The notes: generated by a model not told the origin, from the letters alone. Numbered from the stretch's first letter, positions 1 to 9,526 are shown. The stretch is 64,000 bases of DNA from Nitrosomonas sp. JL21 (GCF_009833095.1 NZ_QRCB01000028.1:35240-99239); one strand, 5' to 3'. A program made the numbers and translations.

Positions 1-2
1 TC

Positions 3-74
3 GTCATGTACGGGGCTCATCATGGCGCAGCAGAAATGAAAATGATGGAAGTTGTGTATACCCGGAAAAATTAA
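3..74 (+). CDS. C-terminal tail of a protein entering from the left edge
   Basis: An open frame enters at the window edge and stops at a TAA, giving 23 residues that end MMEVVYTRKN. This ending is reminiscent of small DUF1579-type proteins, which often sit beside VOC/PhnB genes like the broken one just downstream, but 23 residues are too few to assign a family. The rest of the gene lies outside the window. Confidence 0.35.
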   Translation, partial: VMYGAHHGAAEMKMMEVVYTRKN

Positions 75-169
75 GACTCGATGTGTGCTGGCTCTATAGG
101 AGAATGCCCGTCCAAACCCACTGCGGCGAGCGATATTTTCGGAATGCTGGTGAGGACAAAACGGATGTA

Positions 170-521
170 GGCCATTACTCCTCATGGTTCGATGATCAAG
201 CTGAAGAAGCGGCAGAATTTTACACCGCTATTTTCAGCAACTCGACCATCAAAAAAGTAACTTATTATGGATACGCTGGTTTCGAGTTTCACGGTCGGCC
301 TGCAGGTTTGGTCATGACGGTGGAATTCGAAATGGCCAAGCTTTCACGGCGGATCGACATTTGCTCCAATGAAGCCATCTCGGTTCAGGTGCCCTGCAAA
401 ACGCAATAAGAAGTGGATTATGGGGTGACTTGCTGGGCGATGGAACAAGCGAACAATCGCAACGTGCCATGAACGTGTTGCTGCGCATGAGAAACTCGAG
501 ATTGCAAAGCTTGAATCAGCG
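170..521 (+). pseudogene. Decayed PhnB-like VOC (glyoxalase-fold) gene
   Basis: Pieces of a PhnB/3-demethylubiquinone methyltransferase-like VOC protein are spread over different frames. The N-terminal piece reads WFDDQAEEAAEFYTAIF and then HGRPAGLVMTVEFEM. After that the frame shifts: the expected GQAFTA appears in another frame near 332-350, about 15 residues seem deleted, and the frame resumes as NEAISVQVPCKTQ before a TAA at 407-409. The expected C-terminal helix region (GDLLGDG, then QRAMNVLLRM) follows in yet another frame from about 424. At least two frameshifts, one deletion and one premature stop make this a remnant. The upstream part of the 108-residue open frame (83-170) does not resemble the family. 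Confidence 0.7.
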
Positions 522-811
522 GATTTGGGATGACGCGTTTGTAATCGCCAGAAATCATTGAACGATCCAAGACCGCAAGATGCTCCCGGATCGCTGAGTT
601 TGCTTGGAAAATACCTGAAAACAGGACGTGAGCTGAATGATAGTCAGGCATGTGGTTGCTCTCGGGCGGAGGCACTGGTTAACGATAGGGTGACGTGTTT
701 CATTTGGCCATTCCGGTGCGTACGTTTATAATCCGCACACATTCAACCATCTTAATTTTGCGGAGCAATCGGCTCAGCAGTCGCTGACTGAGCCCGGCAA
801 TCCATGGCCAC

Positions 812-2011
812 ATGAATCCACATTTGAATCAACTACAACCTTATCCGTTTCAGAAATTACGGCAACTGATGGAAGGAATAACGCCCACCGCCGCACTGGA
901 ACCTATCCATCTGCAAATTGGCGAGCCGAAGCATGCCACTCCTGATTTCATCCGTCAGGCCATCATCGATCATCTGGATGGACTCTCGGTGTATCCCACG
1001 ACACTTGGGGCGCCGGCACTGCGCAACAGCATTGCTAGTTGGCTGAAGCGGCGGTTTAATGGGCCTGCAATCAATCCGGAGACTGAAGTCATTCCCGTCA
1101 ATGGCAGCCGCGAGGCGCTGTTTTCGTTTGCCCAGGCAGTCATTGACAGCAGCGTCCCCGATCCGGTGGTGGTGTGCCCCAATCCGTTCTACCAGATTTA
1201 TGAAGGGGCTGCATTATTGGCGGGCGCTGTGCCGCATTTCATCAATACTTTTCCTGATAATCAGTTTAAGCTGGACTATGCGCAATTGCCCGATGCGGTA
1301 TGGTCGCGGGTGCAGTTGGTGTATGTGTGTTCGCCCAATAATCCGACCGGTGGTGTCATGACGCTGGCGGATTGGCAGGAATTATTCGCATTGTCGGATC
1401 GTCATGGTTTCATCGTGGCTTCGGATGAGTGTTATTCGGAAATTTATTCGGATGAGGACAATCCGCCACTCGGTGCGTTGGAGGCTGCGCATCGGTTGGG
1501 GCGAAGCGGCTTCCCGCGACTGGTGGTCTTCAATAGCCTGTCCAAGCGCTCGAATGCGCCGGGATTACGCTCAGGGTTTGTGGCCGGTGATGCCCGGCTG
1601 TTGGAAAAATTCCTGTTGTATCGGACCTATCATGGTTCTGCAATGAGTCCGGTTGCGCAGGCAGCCAGTAGTGCAGCGTGGAATGATGAAACGCATGTGG
1701 TGGAAAACCGCCGCTTATATGCGCAAAAATTTTCTGAGGCCATCGAGATATTATCCGATGTCACAGCGGTCCAGATGCCGGATGCCGGCTTCTATCTGTG
1801 GATCAGAACGCCCATCAGCGATACCGAATTCACCCGCACACTCTATCAAGACTATAATGTGACCGTATTGCCGGGCAGCTATCTGGCGCGCAACGCGCAG
1901 GGCATGAATCCTGGCGAAAATTTCATCCGGGTTGCGCTGGTTGCTTCACCGCAGGAATGCGCCGAAGCGATGCGGAGAATGAAGTTATTTTTTGAGAAAC
2001 TTGGGATTTGA
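812..2011 (+). CDS. dapC: Succinyldiaminopimelate transaminase
   Basis: PLP-dependent class I/II aminotransferase of 399 residues. It converts N-succinyl-2-amino-6-ketopimelate to N-succinyl-LL-diaminopimelate with glutamate as amino donor, in the succinylase branch to lysine and peptidoglycan. The N-terminus (MNPHLNQLQPYPFQKLRQL) and the length fit proteobacterial DapC. The Schiff-base lysine is K245 in the motif SLSKRSNAPGLRSGF; the cofactor-binding region SPNNPTGG is near residue 172. The gene lies 30 bp upstream of dapD, the enzyme acting just before it in the same pathway, so an operon is likely. AspC-like or ArgD-like activity cannot be excluded, but the dapD linkage favours DapC. Confidence 0.92.
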   Translation: MNPHLNQLQPYPFQKLRQLMEGITPTAALEPIHLQIGEPKHATPDFIRQAIIDHLDGLSVYPTTLGAPALRNSIASWLKRRFNGPAINPETEVIPVNGSREALFSFAQAVIDSSVPDPVVVCPNPFYQIYEGAALLAGAVPHFINTFPDNQFKLDYAQLPDAVWSRVQLVYVCSPNNPTGGVMTLADWQELFALSDRHGFIVASDECYSEIYSDEDNPPLGALEAAHRLGRSGFPRLVVFNSLSKRSNAPGLRSGFVAGDARLLEKFLLYRTYHGSAMSPVAQAASSAAWNDETHVVENRRLYAQKFSEAIEILSDVTAVQMPDAGFYLWIRTPISDTEFTRTLYQDYNVTVLPGSYLARNAQGMNPGENFIRVALVASPQECAEAMRRMKLFFEKLGI

Positions 2012-2041
2012 GTATTCGAATCCAATTATTTAGGAAAAATT

Positions 2042-2863
2042 ATGAATGAATTGAAAGCCATCATTGAAGAAGCATTTGATCGCCGTGCGGACATTACGCC
2101 ACGCAATGTTGATGCCAGTCTGAAAGAGGCTGTTGCGCAGGTGCTCGCTCTGTTGGATGGTGGAAAACTGCGCGTCGCGGAGAAAAAGGATGGTGACTGG
2201 GTGACGCATCAGTGGATCAAGAAAGCCGTGCTGCTGTCTTTTCGTATCGAAGATAATAGCTTCATCAAAGGTGGTTTTTCCAATTATTTTGACAAAGTGC
2301 CCTCGAAGTTTGCAGATTACAGTTCGCGTGATTTTCGGGATGGCGGCTTCCGGGTCGTGCCGCCCGCGGCTGTGCGTAAAGGTTCATTCATCGCCAGCAA
2401 TGTGGTGTTGATGCCTTCCTATGTCAATATCGGTGCCTATGTCGATGAAGGTACCATGGTGGACACGTGGGCAACGGTGGGGTCGTGTGCGCAAATCGGC
2501 AAGAATGTGCACTTGTCGGGTGGCGTTGGGATTGGCGGTGTGCTTGAGCCGGTGCAAGCGAATCCGACGATCATCGAAGACAATTGCTTCATCGGTGCCC
2601 GCTCGGAAATTGTCGAAGGCGTGATTGTGGGTGAGAACTCCGTCATTTCGATGGGCGTGTATATTGGCCAGAGCACGAAAATCTATAACCGCGAAACCGG
2701 TGAGATCAGTTATGGCCGTGTTCCGCCGGGATCGGTCGTGGTATCCGGCAATTTACCGGCCGAGAACGGGAAATACAGTCTTTATTGCGCAGTAATCGTG
2801 AAGCAGGTGGATGCCAAAACCCGCTCTAAAACGGGGATCAATGAGTTGCTGCGGGGTATTTGA
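2042..2863 (+). CDS. dapD: Tetrahydrodipicolinate N-succinyltransferase
   Basis: This 273-residue protein transfers succinyl from succinyl-CoA to tetrahydrodipicolinate, the committed step of the succinylase lysine/DAP route. The start [20 protein letters not shown] and the stretch [16 protein letters not shown] are characteristic. From about residue 110 to 220 the sequence shows left-handed beta-helix hexapeptide repeats ([19 protein letters not shown], then [14 protein letters not shown]). The enzyme is cytoplasmic and trimeric in characterised relatives. It is the second gene of the dapC-dapD pair and is followed within 20 bp by a strong hairpin terminator. Confidence 0.96.
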   Translation: MNELKAIIEEAFDRRADITPRNVDASLKEAVAQVLALLDGGKLRVAEKKDGDWVTHQWIKKAVLLSFRIEDNSFIKGGFSNYFDKVPSKFADYSSRDFRDGGFRVVPPAAVRKGSFIASNVVLMPSYVNIGAYVDEGTMVDTWATVGSCAQIGKNVHLSGGVGIGGVLEPVQANPTIIEDNCFIGARSEIVEGVIVGENSVISMGVYIGQSTKIYNRETGEISYGRVPPGSVVVSGNLPAENGKYSLYCAVIVKQVDAKTRSKTGINELLRGI

Positions 2864-2881
2864 TCATCATCGTGAGTGCTG

Positions 2882-2916
2882 CCATAAAAAATCCCCATCA
2901 CGGGGATTTTTTATGG
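2882..2916. terminator. Bidirectional rho-independent terminator
   Basis: A perfect 15-bp inverted repeat (CCATAAAAAATCCCC pairing with GGGGATTTTTTATGG) has a 5-nt loop. It carries A-runs on the left arm and T-runs on the right arm, so it can terminate transcripts from both sides. It lies between the convergent dapD (plus) and BON lipoprotein (minus) genes. Confidence 0.9.
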
Positions 2917-2931
2917 ATGTATGAATTGTGG

Positions 2932-3267
2932 TTAGTTTTTTACGATCTGATTGTCGACTTTCTTGACGCCATCGACGATCCAAGTGTGCATATTGACGCG
3001 GGTGAGCTGATCTTCATTACTGACTGTACCGCTCAGAGTCACTGTACCATCCTGGACTTTGATATCGATTTTCGAGCCTTGCAGGGCTGGATCGGATTGC
3101 ACGGCGGTCGTGATGCGCGCAAAAATGGTCGAATCATCATAGACTGGCGCAGAAGGTGGAGGAGCCCATGATTTATGAGTCCGCTCCGCATAATTCTCGC
3201 AACCGGTCAGTATGATCGCGATCATGAAAAATAAGATTAACGTAAGTGATGTGTTGCGAATGTGCAT
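2932..3267 (-). CDS. BON-domain lipoprotein
   Basis: This 111-residue protein has an N-terminal signal peptide ending in a lipobox (LTGC, Cys about residue 23), so it is predicted to be a lipoprotein. One BON domain covers roughly residues 47-110: DDSTIFARITTAVQSD, then VQDGTVTLSGTVSNEDQ and a final VDGVKKVDNQIV. BON domains occur in OsmY-, DolP- and Kdp-associated proteins and bind phospholipid or stabilise the envelope; the exact role is not known here. It shares its direction with miaA but sits about 300 bp downstream, so it may have its own promoter. A second BON protein is encoded at 9527-9868. Confidence 0.85.
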   Translation of the reverse strand: MHIRNTSLTLILFFMIAIILTGCENYAERTHKSWAPPPSAPVYDDSTIFARITTAVQSDPALQGSKIDIKVQDGTVTLSGTVSNEDQLTRVNMHTWIVDGVKKVDNQIVKN

Positions 3268-3366
3268 AGCGATTTTCCTATTGATGTTTTTAGGGAAATT
3301 CGGAATAACTATTGCGCTTCGGTATGCCGCATGAACCTGTTATCGCTTGGCTTGATGGTCGCGCAA

Positions 3367-3385
3367 CTTTTCAGAACTTCCTCAG
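3367..3385. repeat. Solo end of a dispersed MITE-like repeat
   Basis: On the minus strand this 19-mer contains GGAAGTTCTGAAAA, one base different from GGAAGCTCTGAAAA in the other copies listed in this annotation (15258, 35601, 43245, 54147, 58468, 63815). Only one end is recognisable. It lies in the 294-bp spacer between the BON lipoprotein gene and miaA, where nothing else stands out apart from a weak GTGCGG/CCGCAC hairpin at 3468-3499. Confidence 0.4.
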
Positions 3386-3561
3386 TTGAACCAGTGTTGC
3401 AATGAAAACATTCTTGTTATTCGAGTGTGTATTTTAATTCTGGTTCTGGTTGTAAGAATACAGGATAGTGCGGATCATACCCCTATCGGCAGGCCGCACA
3501 CAAGGCAGGAGATTCAGGAATAAAACACATCAATGAGTTGCTGTACAGGTGAGAACGGCAA

Positions 3562-4515
3562 TTATGTGGATTGGGCATGCAAACGCTGCTGCAAAAAAGA
3601 ACGGACTTGAATGCTCAGGTTTGGGGAAAGGCAATCGAATTCCTGCAGTCGCTCATTGTTCATGCTGCGCAGCCACGTCAGTTGGCGTTTGGCCAATTGC
3701 CGGGTAGCTGCGATTCCCATGTCGCGTAATTGCATCATATTGATTTGATCATTCAAATACAGATATGCCTGGCGATATCCGACGCAGCGCATCGACGGGG
3801 CTTCTGGAGTAAGAGAGGGAAATTGCCGCAGAATCGATACGAGTTCCTCGATTAGTCCGCCGTCCATCATGTCGTCAAAGCGCTCGGCGATGCGCCGATG
3901 TAGTTGACTGCGATCACTTGGTGTCAGCGCAATCGAGATGGCTTCAAAAGGGAAATCTGTCAGTCTGGGTGCTTTCAGGACTTGCGACATGGGTTGCTGG
4001 GTGAGATGACAGACTTCCAACGCCCGCTGAATACGTTGACTATCGGTGGGTTTGATGCGTGCGGCGGTTTCAGGATCCAATTCGATAAGTTTTTGATGCA
4101 TTGCTGGCCAGCCAAGCTCTTCGGCCATGTTTTCCAGTTTGTGCCGTAGCTGCGGGTTGGCCGAGGGCAATACCGATAAGCCTTCCTGCAAGGCGCGGAA
4201 ATACAGCATCGTTCCACCCACCAATATGGGAATTTTATTGCGACCTATGATTTCGTGCATGAGCGTCAATGCACTGCGGCGAAATTCCGCTGCTGAATAG
4301 TGTTGATCCGGATCGATCACATCGATAAGGTGATGGGGTATACGCGACAATGTGGTTTGATCAGGTTTGGCAGTGCCGATATTCATCAGGCGGAATACCT
4401 GAGCTGAGTCGACGCTGATGATCTCTACCGGAAAATGCGCTGCAATGTCCAAAGCGATTCTGCTTTTGCCGCTGGCGGTTGGACCCATGATAAAAATGGC
4501 GGGAGGGAAACTCAT
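3562..4515 (-). CDS. miaA: tRNA dimethylallyltransferase
   Basis: MiaA adds a dimethylallyl group to N6 of adenosine 37 in tRNAs that read codons beginning with U, the first step to ms2i6A. The 317-residue length is typical. A P-loop GPTASGKS lies at residues 11-18, followed by the family motif SVDSAQVFRLMNIGTAKPD and later GGTMLYFRALQEGLS. The C-terminal tRNA-contact region contains ATRQLAKRQLTWLRS. The gene stands alone on the minus strand; the hfq neighbour seen in enterics is absent. Confidence 0.96.
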   Translation of the reverse strand: MSFPPAIFIMGPTASGKSRIALDIAAHFPVEIISVDSAQVFRLMNIGTAKPDQTTLSRIPHHLIDVIDPDQHYSAAEFRRSALTLMHEIIGRNKIPILVGGTMLYFRALQEGLSVLPSANPQLRHKLENMAEELGWPAMHQKLIELDPETAARIKPTDSQRIQRALEVCHLTQQPMSQVLKAPRLTDFPFEAISIALTPSDRSQLHRRIAERFDDMMDGGLIEELVSILRQFPSLTPEAPSMRCVGYRQAYLYLNDQINMMQLRDMGIAATRQLAKRQLTWLRSMNNERLQEFDCLSPNLSIQVRSFLQQRLHAQST

Positions 4516-4682
4516 GTAAGGCGCCCGGTGTCAATATGTGTGAATGGGAGAATTCAAAAAAGGAATTTTAACGATCGCTAAAATACGGCGTGGTGTGAGG
4601 TGAATGCTCCCGTCAAATAGTCATTGGACAATCAGTAAAACTGGGCTAAACTTCGGCAGAACTAACTTACAGGAACAGAACA

Positions 4683-4886
4683 TTGAATATCTTCGCGGCC
4701 ATATTATTTCTCATTATAGTCTATAGCCTGGGATCGGCACTCTATTACATGTTTAAGGACAAGGGCAATTCCACTCGCATGGTCAAGTCGCTGAGCATTC
4801 GTGTCGGTTTGTCGCTTTTTCTATTTATCGTCATGATGATAGCTGCTCGATTGGATATGCTGTCTTCTCCGGAGTTTACTTACTGA
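4683..4886 (+). CDS. Twin-transmembrane protein, DUF2909 type
   Basis: A 67-residue membrane protein using a TTG start preceded by an AGGAACAG Shine-Dalgarno-like stretch. Two hydrophobic helices (about residues 3-22 and 42-60) flank a short basic loop, KDKGNSTRMVKSLSIRVGLS. This layout matches the DUF2909 twin-transmembrane family, usually found near cytochrome oxidase assembly genes in beta- and gammaproteobacteria; no such genes are adjacent here. Function is unknown. Confidence 0.75.
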   Translation: MNIFAAILFLIIVYSLGSALYYMFKDKGNSTRMVKSLSIRVGLSLFLFIVMMIAARLDMLSSPEFTY

Positions 4887-4939
4887 CCTGACCTATGTCA
4901 GGGGTGATTTTCGCGCATTCAAGAAAGTAGCGGTCGTCC

Positions 4940-6160
4940 TTGAAAGAGCTGTCAAAAGATGTGGTCATCATTGGCGCAGGCGCTGCAGGCATGATGTGCG
5001 CCATTGAAGCAGGAAAGCGCGGGCGCCGGGTGGTATTGATCGATCATGCCCGCAAGCTTGCGGAAAAAATCCGTATTTCTGGGGGCGGCCGGTGTAACTT
5101 CACCAATCGTCATGCCAAAGCGGAACACTTTATTTCGAATAACCCGCATTTTTGTCATTCTGCGCTTGCTCGTTTTACCCCACAGGATTTTATTGCGCTG
5201 CTTGAAAAGCATGGCATTCGCTATCACGAAAAAAAATTAGGTCAACTGTTTTGCGATGAGAGTTCGCAACACATCATCGAGATGCTGAAGAATGAATGTG
5301 ATGATGCGGGTGTGCTATGGCACATGTCTTCTCAGGTTGAACGGATCGACCCGTGTTCAGCGAATGATGATTTTTCCTCCGCTACCGGACGGTTCCGGGT
5401 GACCACGGAACGCAATTCGATCACGGCGAGTTCTTTGGTAGTTGCTACGGGTGGATTGTCCATTCCACAGATTGGTGCCACGGCATTGGGATATCAGATC
5501 GCCAATCAATTTGGGATTAACGTGACGTCCCTACGACCTGGATTGGTGGGTTTAACGTTTGCAACTGAGGATTTTACGGCTTTTAAGGATATTCCAGGAG
5601 TATCGGTTGACGCTGAAGTAAGCTGCGAAGGTGTGAAGTTTCGCGAAAATGTGCTATTTACCCATCGAGGATTGAGCGGGCCTGCTATTCTACAAATTTC
5701 CTCTTACTGGCGTCCGGGCAACATGTTGCGCGTCAATTTGCTTCCTGCTGAAGATGCCGAACATATGATAGCTGCACATCAAGACAGTACCCGCGTGCTG
5801 ACTAATGTGCTGGCCCAATATTTACCGAAACGGTTCGTGCAGGCATGGTGTTCAGCGGTTCTGGCGCCACTTTCACTACCGGTAAAACCGATGAGTCAGT
5901 ATCGTGAGCATGAATTGCGCCATATCGTAGATCGCTTGCGGGATTGGCAAATTGCGCCAACCGGCACGGCCGGTTACAAAAAAGCGGAGGTTACGCTGGG
6001 TGGTGTGGATACTCATGAATTATCATCCAAGACCATGGAGTCCCGGTATGTTCCCGGCTTATATTTCATTGGTGAAGTCGTAGATGTGACTGGACATCTG
6101 GGAGGTTTTAATTTTCAATGGGCTTGGTCATCGGGTTACGCAGCGGGACAAGTGGTGTAG
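4940..6160 (+). CDS. HI0933/YhiN-type FAD-dependent oxidoreductase
   Basis: A 406-residue flavoprotein of the HI0933 (BaiN/RdsA-like) family. The dinucleotide-binding motif GAGAAG is at residues 12-17, and the family hallmark ISGGGRCNFTNRHA follows near residue 47. Near the C-terminus GLYFIGEVVDVTGHLGGFNFQWAWSSG closes the FAD site; this ending is diagnostic. The substrate is not established in most bacteria. I chose the TTG start at 4940; a GTG at 4961 would remove seven residues but still keep the Rossmann motif. It lies 54 bp after the DUF2909 gene and probably shares its transcript. Confidence 0.85.
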   Translation: MKELSKDVVIIGAGAAGMMCAIEAGKRGRRVVLIDHARKLAEKIRISGGGRCNFTNRHAKAEHFISNNPHFCHSALARFTPQDFIALLEKHGIRYHEKKLGQLFCDESSQHIIEMLKNECDDAGVLWHMSSQVERIDPCSANDDFSSATGRFRVTTERNSITASSLVVATGGLSIPQIGATALGYQIANQFGINVTSLRPGLVGLTFATEDFTAFKDIPGVSVDAEVSCEGVKFRENVLFTHRGLSGPAILQISSYWRPGNMLRVNLLPAEDAEHMIAAHQDSTRVLTNVLAQYLPKRFVQAWCSAVLAPLSLPVKPMSQYREHELRHIVDRLRDWQIAPTGTAGYKKAEVTLGGVDTHELSSKTMESRYVPGLYFIGEVVDVTGHLGGFNFQWAWSSGYAAGQVV

Positions 6161-6277
6161 CCATGCAGTTTCCTGAGTGGTTCATTAATGATGCGGTGAT
6201 GATTCAATTCAGTCCGATCAACAAATAGTATTCATTGGGTGACACTCAATTCGTTCCAATTTTTTAATGAGGTATTT

Positions 6278-6691
6278 ATGCGTTGTCCAACATGCGGTGC
6301 GGAAAATCCAGAAGGGGTGCAATCCTGCGCGCAGTGCCACACCTCTTTGCCTGGGGATTCATCGTCGCGCAGCAATGAAAATTTCACACCTGCGTCTGCT
6401 CAAGGAAATTCTCAGCAGCCTGAGGTTCCGCATCCTTTCGACTCAGGGAATGAGTCTTCACAAGCTAAAAATACAGACCCATCCGATACTCATGTCAAAC
6501 GGGTATCGCAGGGCGTCAATATCGGGATTATCATCGGTACGATATTCTTTCCTGTGATTGGTGTGGCAATGGGGTACACCTATCTTAAGAAAGACCATCC
6601 CGATGAGAGAAAAGCCGGAAGAAATTGGCTGATTCTTGGTGTGGTCATGTTTATAGTGAATATCATGCTGATCAGTGTGCTGAAAAGGTAA
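6278..6691 (+). CDS. Zinc-ribbon membrane protein
   Basis: Of the two possible starts, the ATG at 6278 is preferred because it is preceded by GAGG and begins directly with a zinc ribbon: MRCPTCGAENPEGVQSCAQC, with four cysteines in two CxxC pairs. A Ser/Pro/Gln-rich linker (residues about 25-75) leads to two hydrophobic helices, GVNIGIIIGTIFFPVIGVAMGY and NWLILGVVMFIVNIMLISVL. The architecture suggests an integral membrane protein with a cytoplasmic metal-binding head. No specific function can be assigned. It lies about 120 bp after the flavoprotein gene. Confidence 0.7.
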   Translation: MRCPTCGAENPEGVQSCAQCHTSLPGDSSSRSNENFTPASAQGNSQQPEVPHPFDSGNESSQAKNTDPSDTHVKRVSQGVNIGIIIGTIFFPVIGVAMGYTYLKKDHPDERKAGRNWLILGVVMFIVNIMLISVLKR

Positions 6692-6869
6692 TAAATACTT
6701 ATTCGCTTCAGGAAGACCTTAAAATCAAGGAAACTTGAAGAGCGACTACTGCTCAGTAGGCGGGCTGCACTGGAATCCAGCTCGACGCGATCACCTGTCT
6801 TTCGTAGACGATATGCTCATGAATGGGTTGGTTTTAGCGGGCCGACGCTGTTCTTTGGCTGTGTTTGCC

Positions 6870-7418
6870 CTAGAACATGGGCTTGTTCGAGGTGGAATTA
6901 AAGCGATGGATACCCGCCAGGATTTCTGATTTTGCCGGCTCAACGCCATCCCAGCCTTGGATCTTGACCCATTTTCCTTCTTCCAGGTCTTTATAATGCG
7001 CAAAAAAATGGGCAATTTGCGAGCGGATCAACTGCGGTAAATCATCATGTGATTCGATATCTTTATAGAGATTGCAGAGTTTGTTGATAGGTACAGCGAG
7101 TAATTTGGCATCATCCCCGGCTTCATCGGACATTCTCAGCACCCCCAGGGGACGGCAACGGACAACCACGCCGGTGATGAGCGGCACCGGCGAAATCACC
7201 AACACATCGACCGGATCGCCATCGTCCGACAAAGTATGAGGAATATAACCATAATTGCACGGATAATGCATACAGGTTGACATGAACCGATCGACGAACA
7301 TCGCGCCGGTTTTTTTATCGACTTCATATTTGATGGGATCAGCATTCATTGGGATTTCGATAATGACATTAAAGTCATTCGGAATATCCATGCCTGAGCC
7401 AACACGATCAAGGTTCAT
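6870..7418 (-). CDS. ppa: Inorganic pyrophosphatase
   Basis: Family I soluble pyrophosphatase of 182 residues, hydrolysing PPi from biosynthetic reactions in the cytoplasm. The metal-binding signature DGDPVD is at residues 66-71, preceded by [16 protein letters not shown]. The longer open frame extends to 7493, but its extra 25 residues are translated partly from the tRNA-Leu gene. The ATG at 7418 has a CAGGAG Shine-Dalgarno just upstream and begins MNLDRVGSG, matching the family. It lies directly downstream of tRNA-Leu on the same strand. Confidence 0.95.
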   Translation of the reverse strand: MNLDRVGSGMDIPNDFNVIIEIPMNADPIKYEVDKKTGAMFVDRFMSTCMHYPCNYGYIPHTLSDDGDPVDVLVISPVPLITGVVVRCRPLGVLRMSDEAGDDAKLLAVPINKLCNLYKDIESHDDLPQLIRSQIAHFFAHYKDLEEGKWVKIQGWDGVEPAKSEILAGIHRFNSTSNKPMF

Positions 7419-7463
7419 ACTTGCTCCTGAGGAAAAAGAAGTGATAATACATGTCGTTGCGGA

Positions 7464-7553
7464 TGGTGCCCGGGGCCGGAATCGAACCGGCATGGGCGGT
7501 TTAAGCCCGAGGGATTTTAAGTCCCTTGTGTCTACCTATTTCACCACCCGGGC
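7464..7553 (-). tRNA. tRNA-Leu (anticodon UAA)
   Basis: The minus strand folds as a class II tRNA: acceptor GCCCGGG pairs with CCCGGGC followed by A and an encoded CCA. The D-arm region is TGGTGAAATAGGTAGACA, the anticodon loop CTTAAAA carries TAA, a long variable arm follows, and the T-arm is GGTTCGATTCC. The anticodon and the large variable arm identify leucine. Confidence 0.97.
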
Positions 7554-7599
7554 GATTGAAACGGATTGCTATACAATTGGAATGGCAGAGTCAGGCGGC

Positions 7600-7628
7600 A
7601 TTATACCCTGAAGCAGGTTTTTTTTGCA
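7600..7628 (-). promoter_or_regulatory. Probable sigma-70 promoter of tRNA-Leu
   Basis: On the minus strand a perfect TATAAT (7600-7605) lies about 47 bp upstream of the tRNA 5' end. The -35 region at 17-bp spacing is weak (TGCAAA at 7623-7628). The 250-bp spacer up to the DUF4139 gene otherwise holds only a partial match (GGGAAGCACTG near 7638) to the dispersed repeat end. Confidence 0.5.
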
Positions 7629-7806
7629 TGCTTGTTAGGGAAGCACTGCTTAATTGGGCGAATGAGATGAAGCAATCGATCGCGGAACGTGGAAACGGGC
7701 ATATTAATAGAATAGGCGATGGAGGGGGCGCCACCCCGAAAATAGCCCCTGGAATTCTCATTCATAGAAGGTAATATATTTCATGACTCCTCAGAGGAGA
7801 TTAGTT

Positions 7807-9321
7807 ATGACGCATCATCCAAAAAAACACCAGTCGATTCACCGGAACTGTCTAAAAGAATTCAACCAAAATAACTACTTTCTGAATCAATTCAAGGTCA
7901 TTGTTTTTGTGTTGTGTTTTCAATTCGGTGCAGCTCACGTCTTTGCTGCAGAAACGCCTGAGAAGATTTCAACAGAGCAGGATCAAGAAAGTATCGCCCT
8001 GACGATATACAATGATAATCTGGCTCTAGTGAAGGACATGCGTAGCGTAGTGCTGGATATGGAGTTCAATCGCCTGGCTTGGCGTGACGTATCGGCAAAA
8101 ATTCGTCCTGAAACCGCATTGTTGCGAAATATCACGGCGCCTTCAAAGTTTAAGTTATTGGAACAGAATTTTGATTTCGATCTGTTGACCCCTGCTAAGC
8201 TAGTGGAAAAATATGTCGGCAGGGAAATTACAGTGATCCGCACCAACCCTGCTACCGGCCAGGAAACCAGTGAATCGGCCATGGTTTTGTCCACCAATGA
8301 AGGCATTATTCTGAAATTTAATGATCGCATTGAAACAGGTGTGCCAGGGCGGCTGGTTTTTCCAGGAGTGCCTCATCATCTTCGCGACCAACCCACCTTG
8401 CTGCTATCGCTTCTGAGCCCCTCATCGGGCAAGCACGAATTAGAACTGTCCTATTTGACCCATGGGTTATCCTGGCATGCCGACTATGTGGCGGCTTTGA
8501 ACAACACCGAGGATCATCTGGATCTGAATGGCTTGGTCACTCTAACGAACCGGAGCGGGATCGCGTATCACGCTGCAAAACTGCAGCTGGTTGCCGGCGA
8601 TGTGAATCAGGTTCAATCCGAGCCACCGCTTGCTCGGAAAATGATGGCTCTGACGGCAGAATCTGCCGATGTAGCGCAGATGAAGGCAGAGACATTTTTC
8701 GATTATCATCTGTATACCGTACCCTATCCGACGACACTGGCGGAAAATCAGACCAAGCAAATTGCGTTGATGTCAGCTACCCGTGTGCCCGTCAGCAAGG
8801 AGTACATATTGAAAGGCGCAGATTATTATTACGCAGGTAAACATGATTTGCTGCATCAGAAGCACGCTGTCCATGTGTTCATTCAGTTCCGTAATCAGGG
8901 CGAAGGAATGGGAATTCCTCTGCCTAAGGGTATTATTCGCGTGTATAAAAAAGATGCGCTCGATAATCAGCAATTCGTTGGTGAAGACCATATCAACCAT
9001 ACACCCAAGAACGAATTAGTTCGCCTCAAAATGGGGAATGCCTTTGATATCACCGCCGATCGAATACAAACCGATTTCAAGCAAATTGCAGGGACTCCGC
9101 GTTACGCCAGCATCTTTGAGACTGCTTACCAAATCACGTTAAAGAATGCCAAAAAGGAAAAAGTCATGGTAAAGGTTCAAGAACCGATGCCGGGAGACTG
9201 GGAAATGATTTCGGAATCCTTGCCGCATTCTAAACTGGGCGCCGGGCTGGTTGAGTGGAAAGTGACCATTGCTGCGGAGAGCGAAGCTCAACTCACTTAT
9301 CGTGCACGCGTTAAATATTAG
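7807..9321 (+). CDS. Exported DUF4139-domain protein
   Basis: A 504-residue protein with a long basic N-region and a hydrophobic export signal (FKVIVFVLCFQFGAAHVFAA, about residues 30-48), so periplasmic or outer-membrane associated. The mature start, SIALTIYNDNLALVKDMRSV, is typical of DUF4139 proteins. The central GLSWHADYVAAL and a C-terminal beta-rich region ending SEAQLTYRARV complete the domain. The family has no firmly known biochemical role. I chose the ATG at 7807 because an AGAGGAG Shine-Dalgarno lies 7-13 bases upstream; the in-frame ATG at 7783 lies before that site. Confidence 0.8.
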   Translation: MTHHPKKHQSIHRNCLKEFNQNNYFLNQFKVIVFVLCFQFGAAHVFAAETPEKISTEQDQESIALTIYNDNLALVKDMRSVVLDMEFNRLAWRDVSAKIRPETALLRNITAPSKFKLLEQNFDFDLLTPAKLVEKYVGREITVIRTNPATGQETSESAMVLSTNEGIILKFNDRIETGVPGRLVFPGVPHHLRDQPTLLLSLLSPSSGKHELELSYLTHGLSWHADYVAALNNTEDHLDLNGLVTLTNRSGIAYHAAKLQLVAGDVNQVQSEPPLARKMMALTAESADVAQMKAETFFDYHLYTVPYPTTLAENQTKQIALMSATRVPVSKEYILKGADYYYAGKHDLLHQKHAVHVFIQFRNQGEGMGIPLPKGIIRVYKKDALDNQQFVGEDHINHTPKNELVRLKMGNAFDITADRIQTDFKQIAGTPRYASIFETAYQITLKNAKKEKVMVKVQEPMPGDWEMISESLPHSKLGAGLVEWKVTIAAESEAQLTYRARVKY

Positions 9322-9526
9322 GCAAGCTCTGGAGACAGCGAGAAGGGGTCTAATAAGGCGAGATTGGAGGGAGATGCTCAGTTGGTTATAAGCTTTGAAA
9401 GAGAAGATCGAAACCTGAGTCACCAAGCGATTTTCAGCAATTTCTCTCCCCCCCGACTAATTGTATGGAGGCGGCTTTGATTCGAAAGCTCAGAGCATTA
9501 TTCCACAACGCCGCCGTGCTGCCGGT

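Noticed and set aside
418..675. 85-codon minus-strand ORF
   Set aside because: It is antisense to the decayed PhnB-like gene over much of its length and has no Shine-Dalgarno or recognisable domain.
7419..7493. 25-residue N-terminal extension of the pyrophosphatase frame
   Set aside because: It is translated partly from the tRNA-Leu gene and lies upstream of a proper Shine-Dalgarno and family-typical start at 7418.
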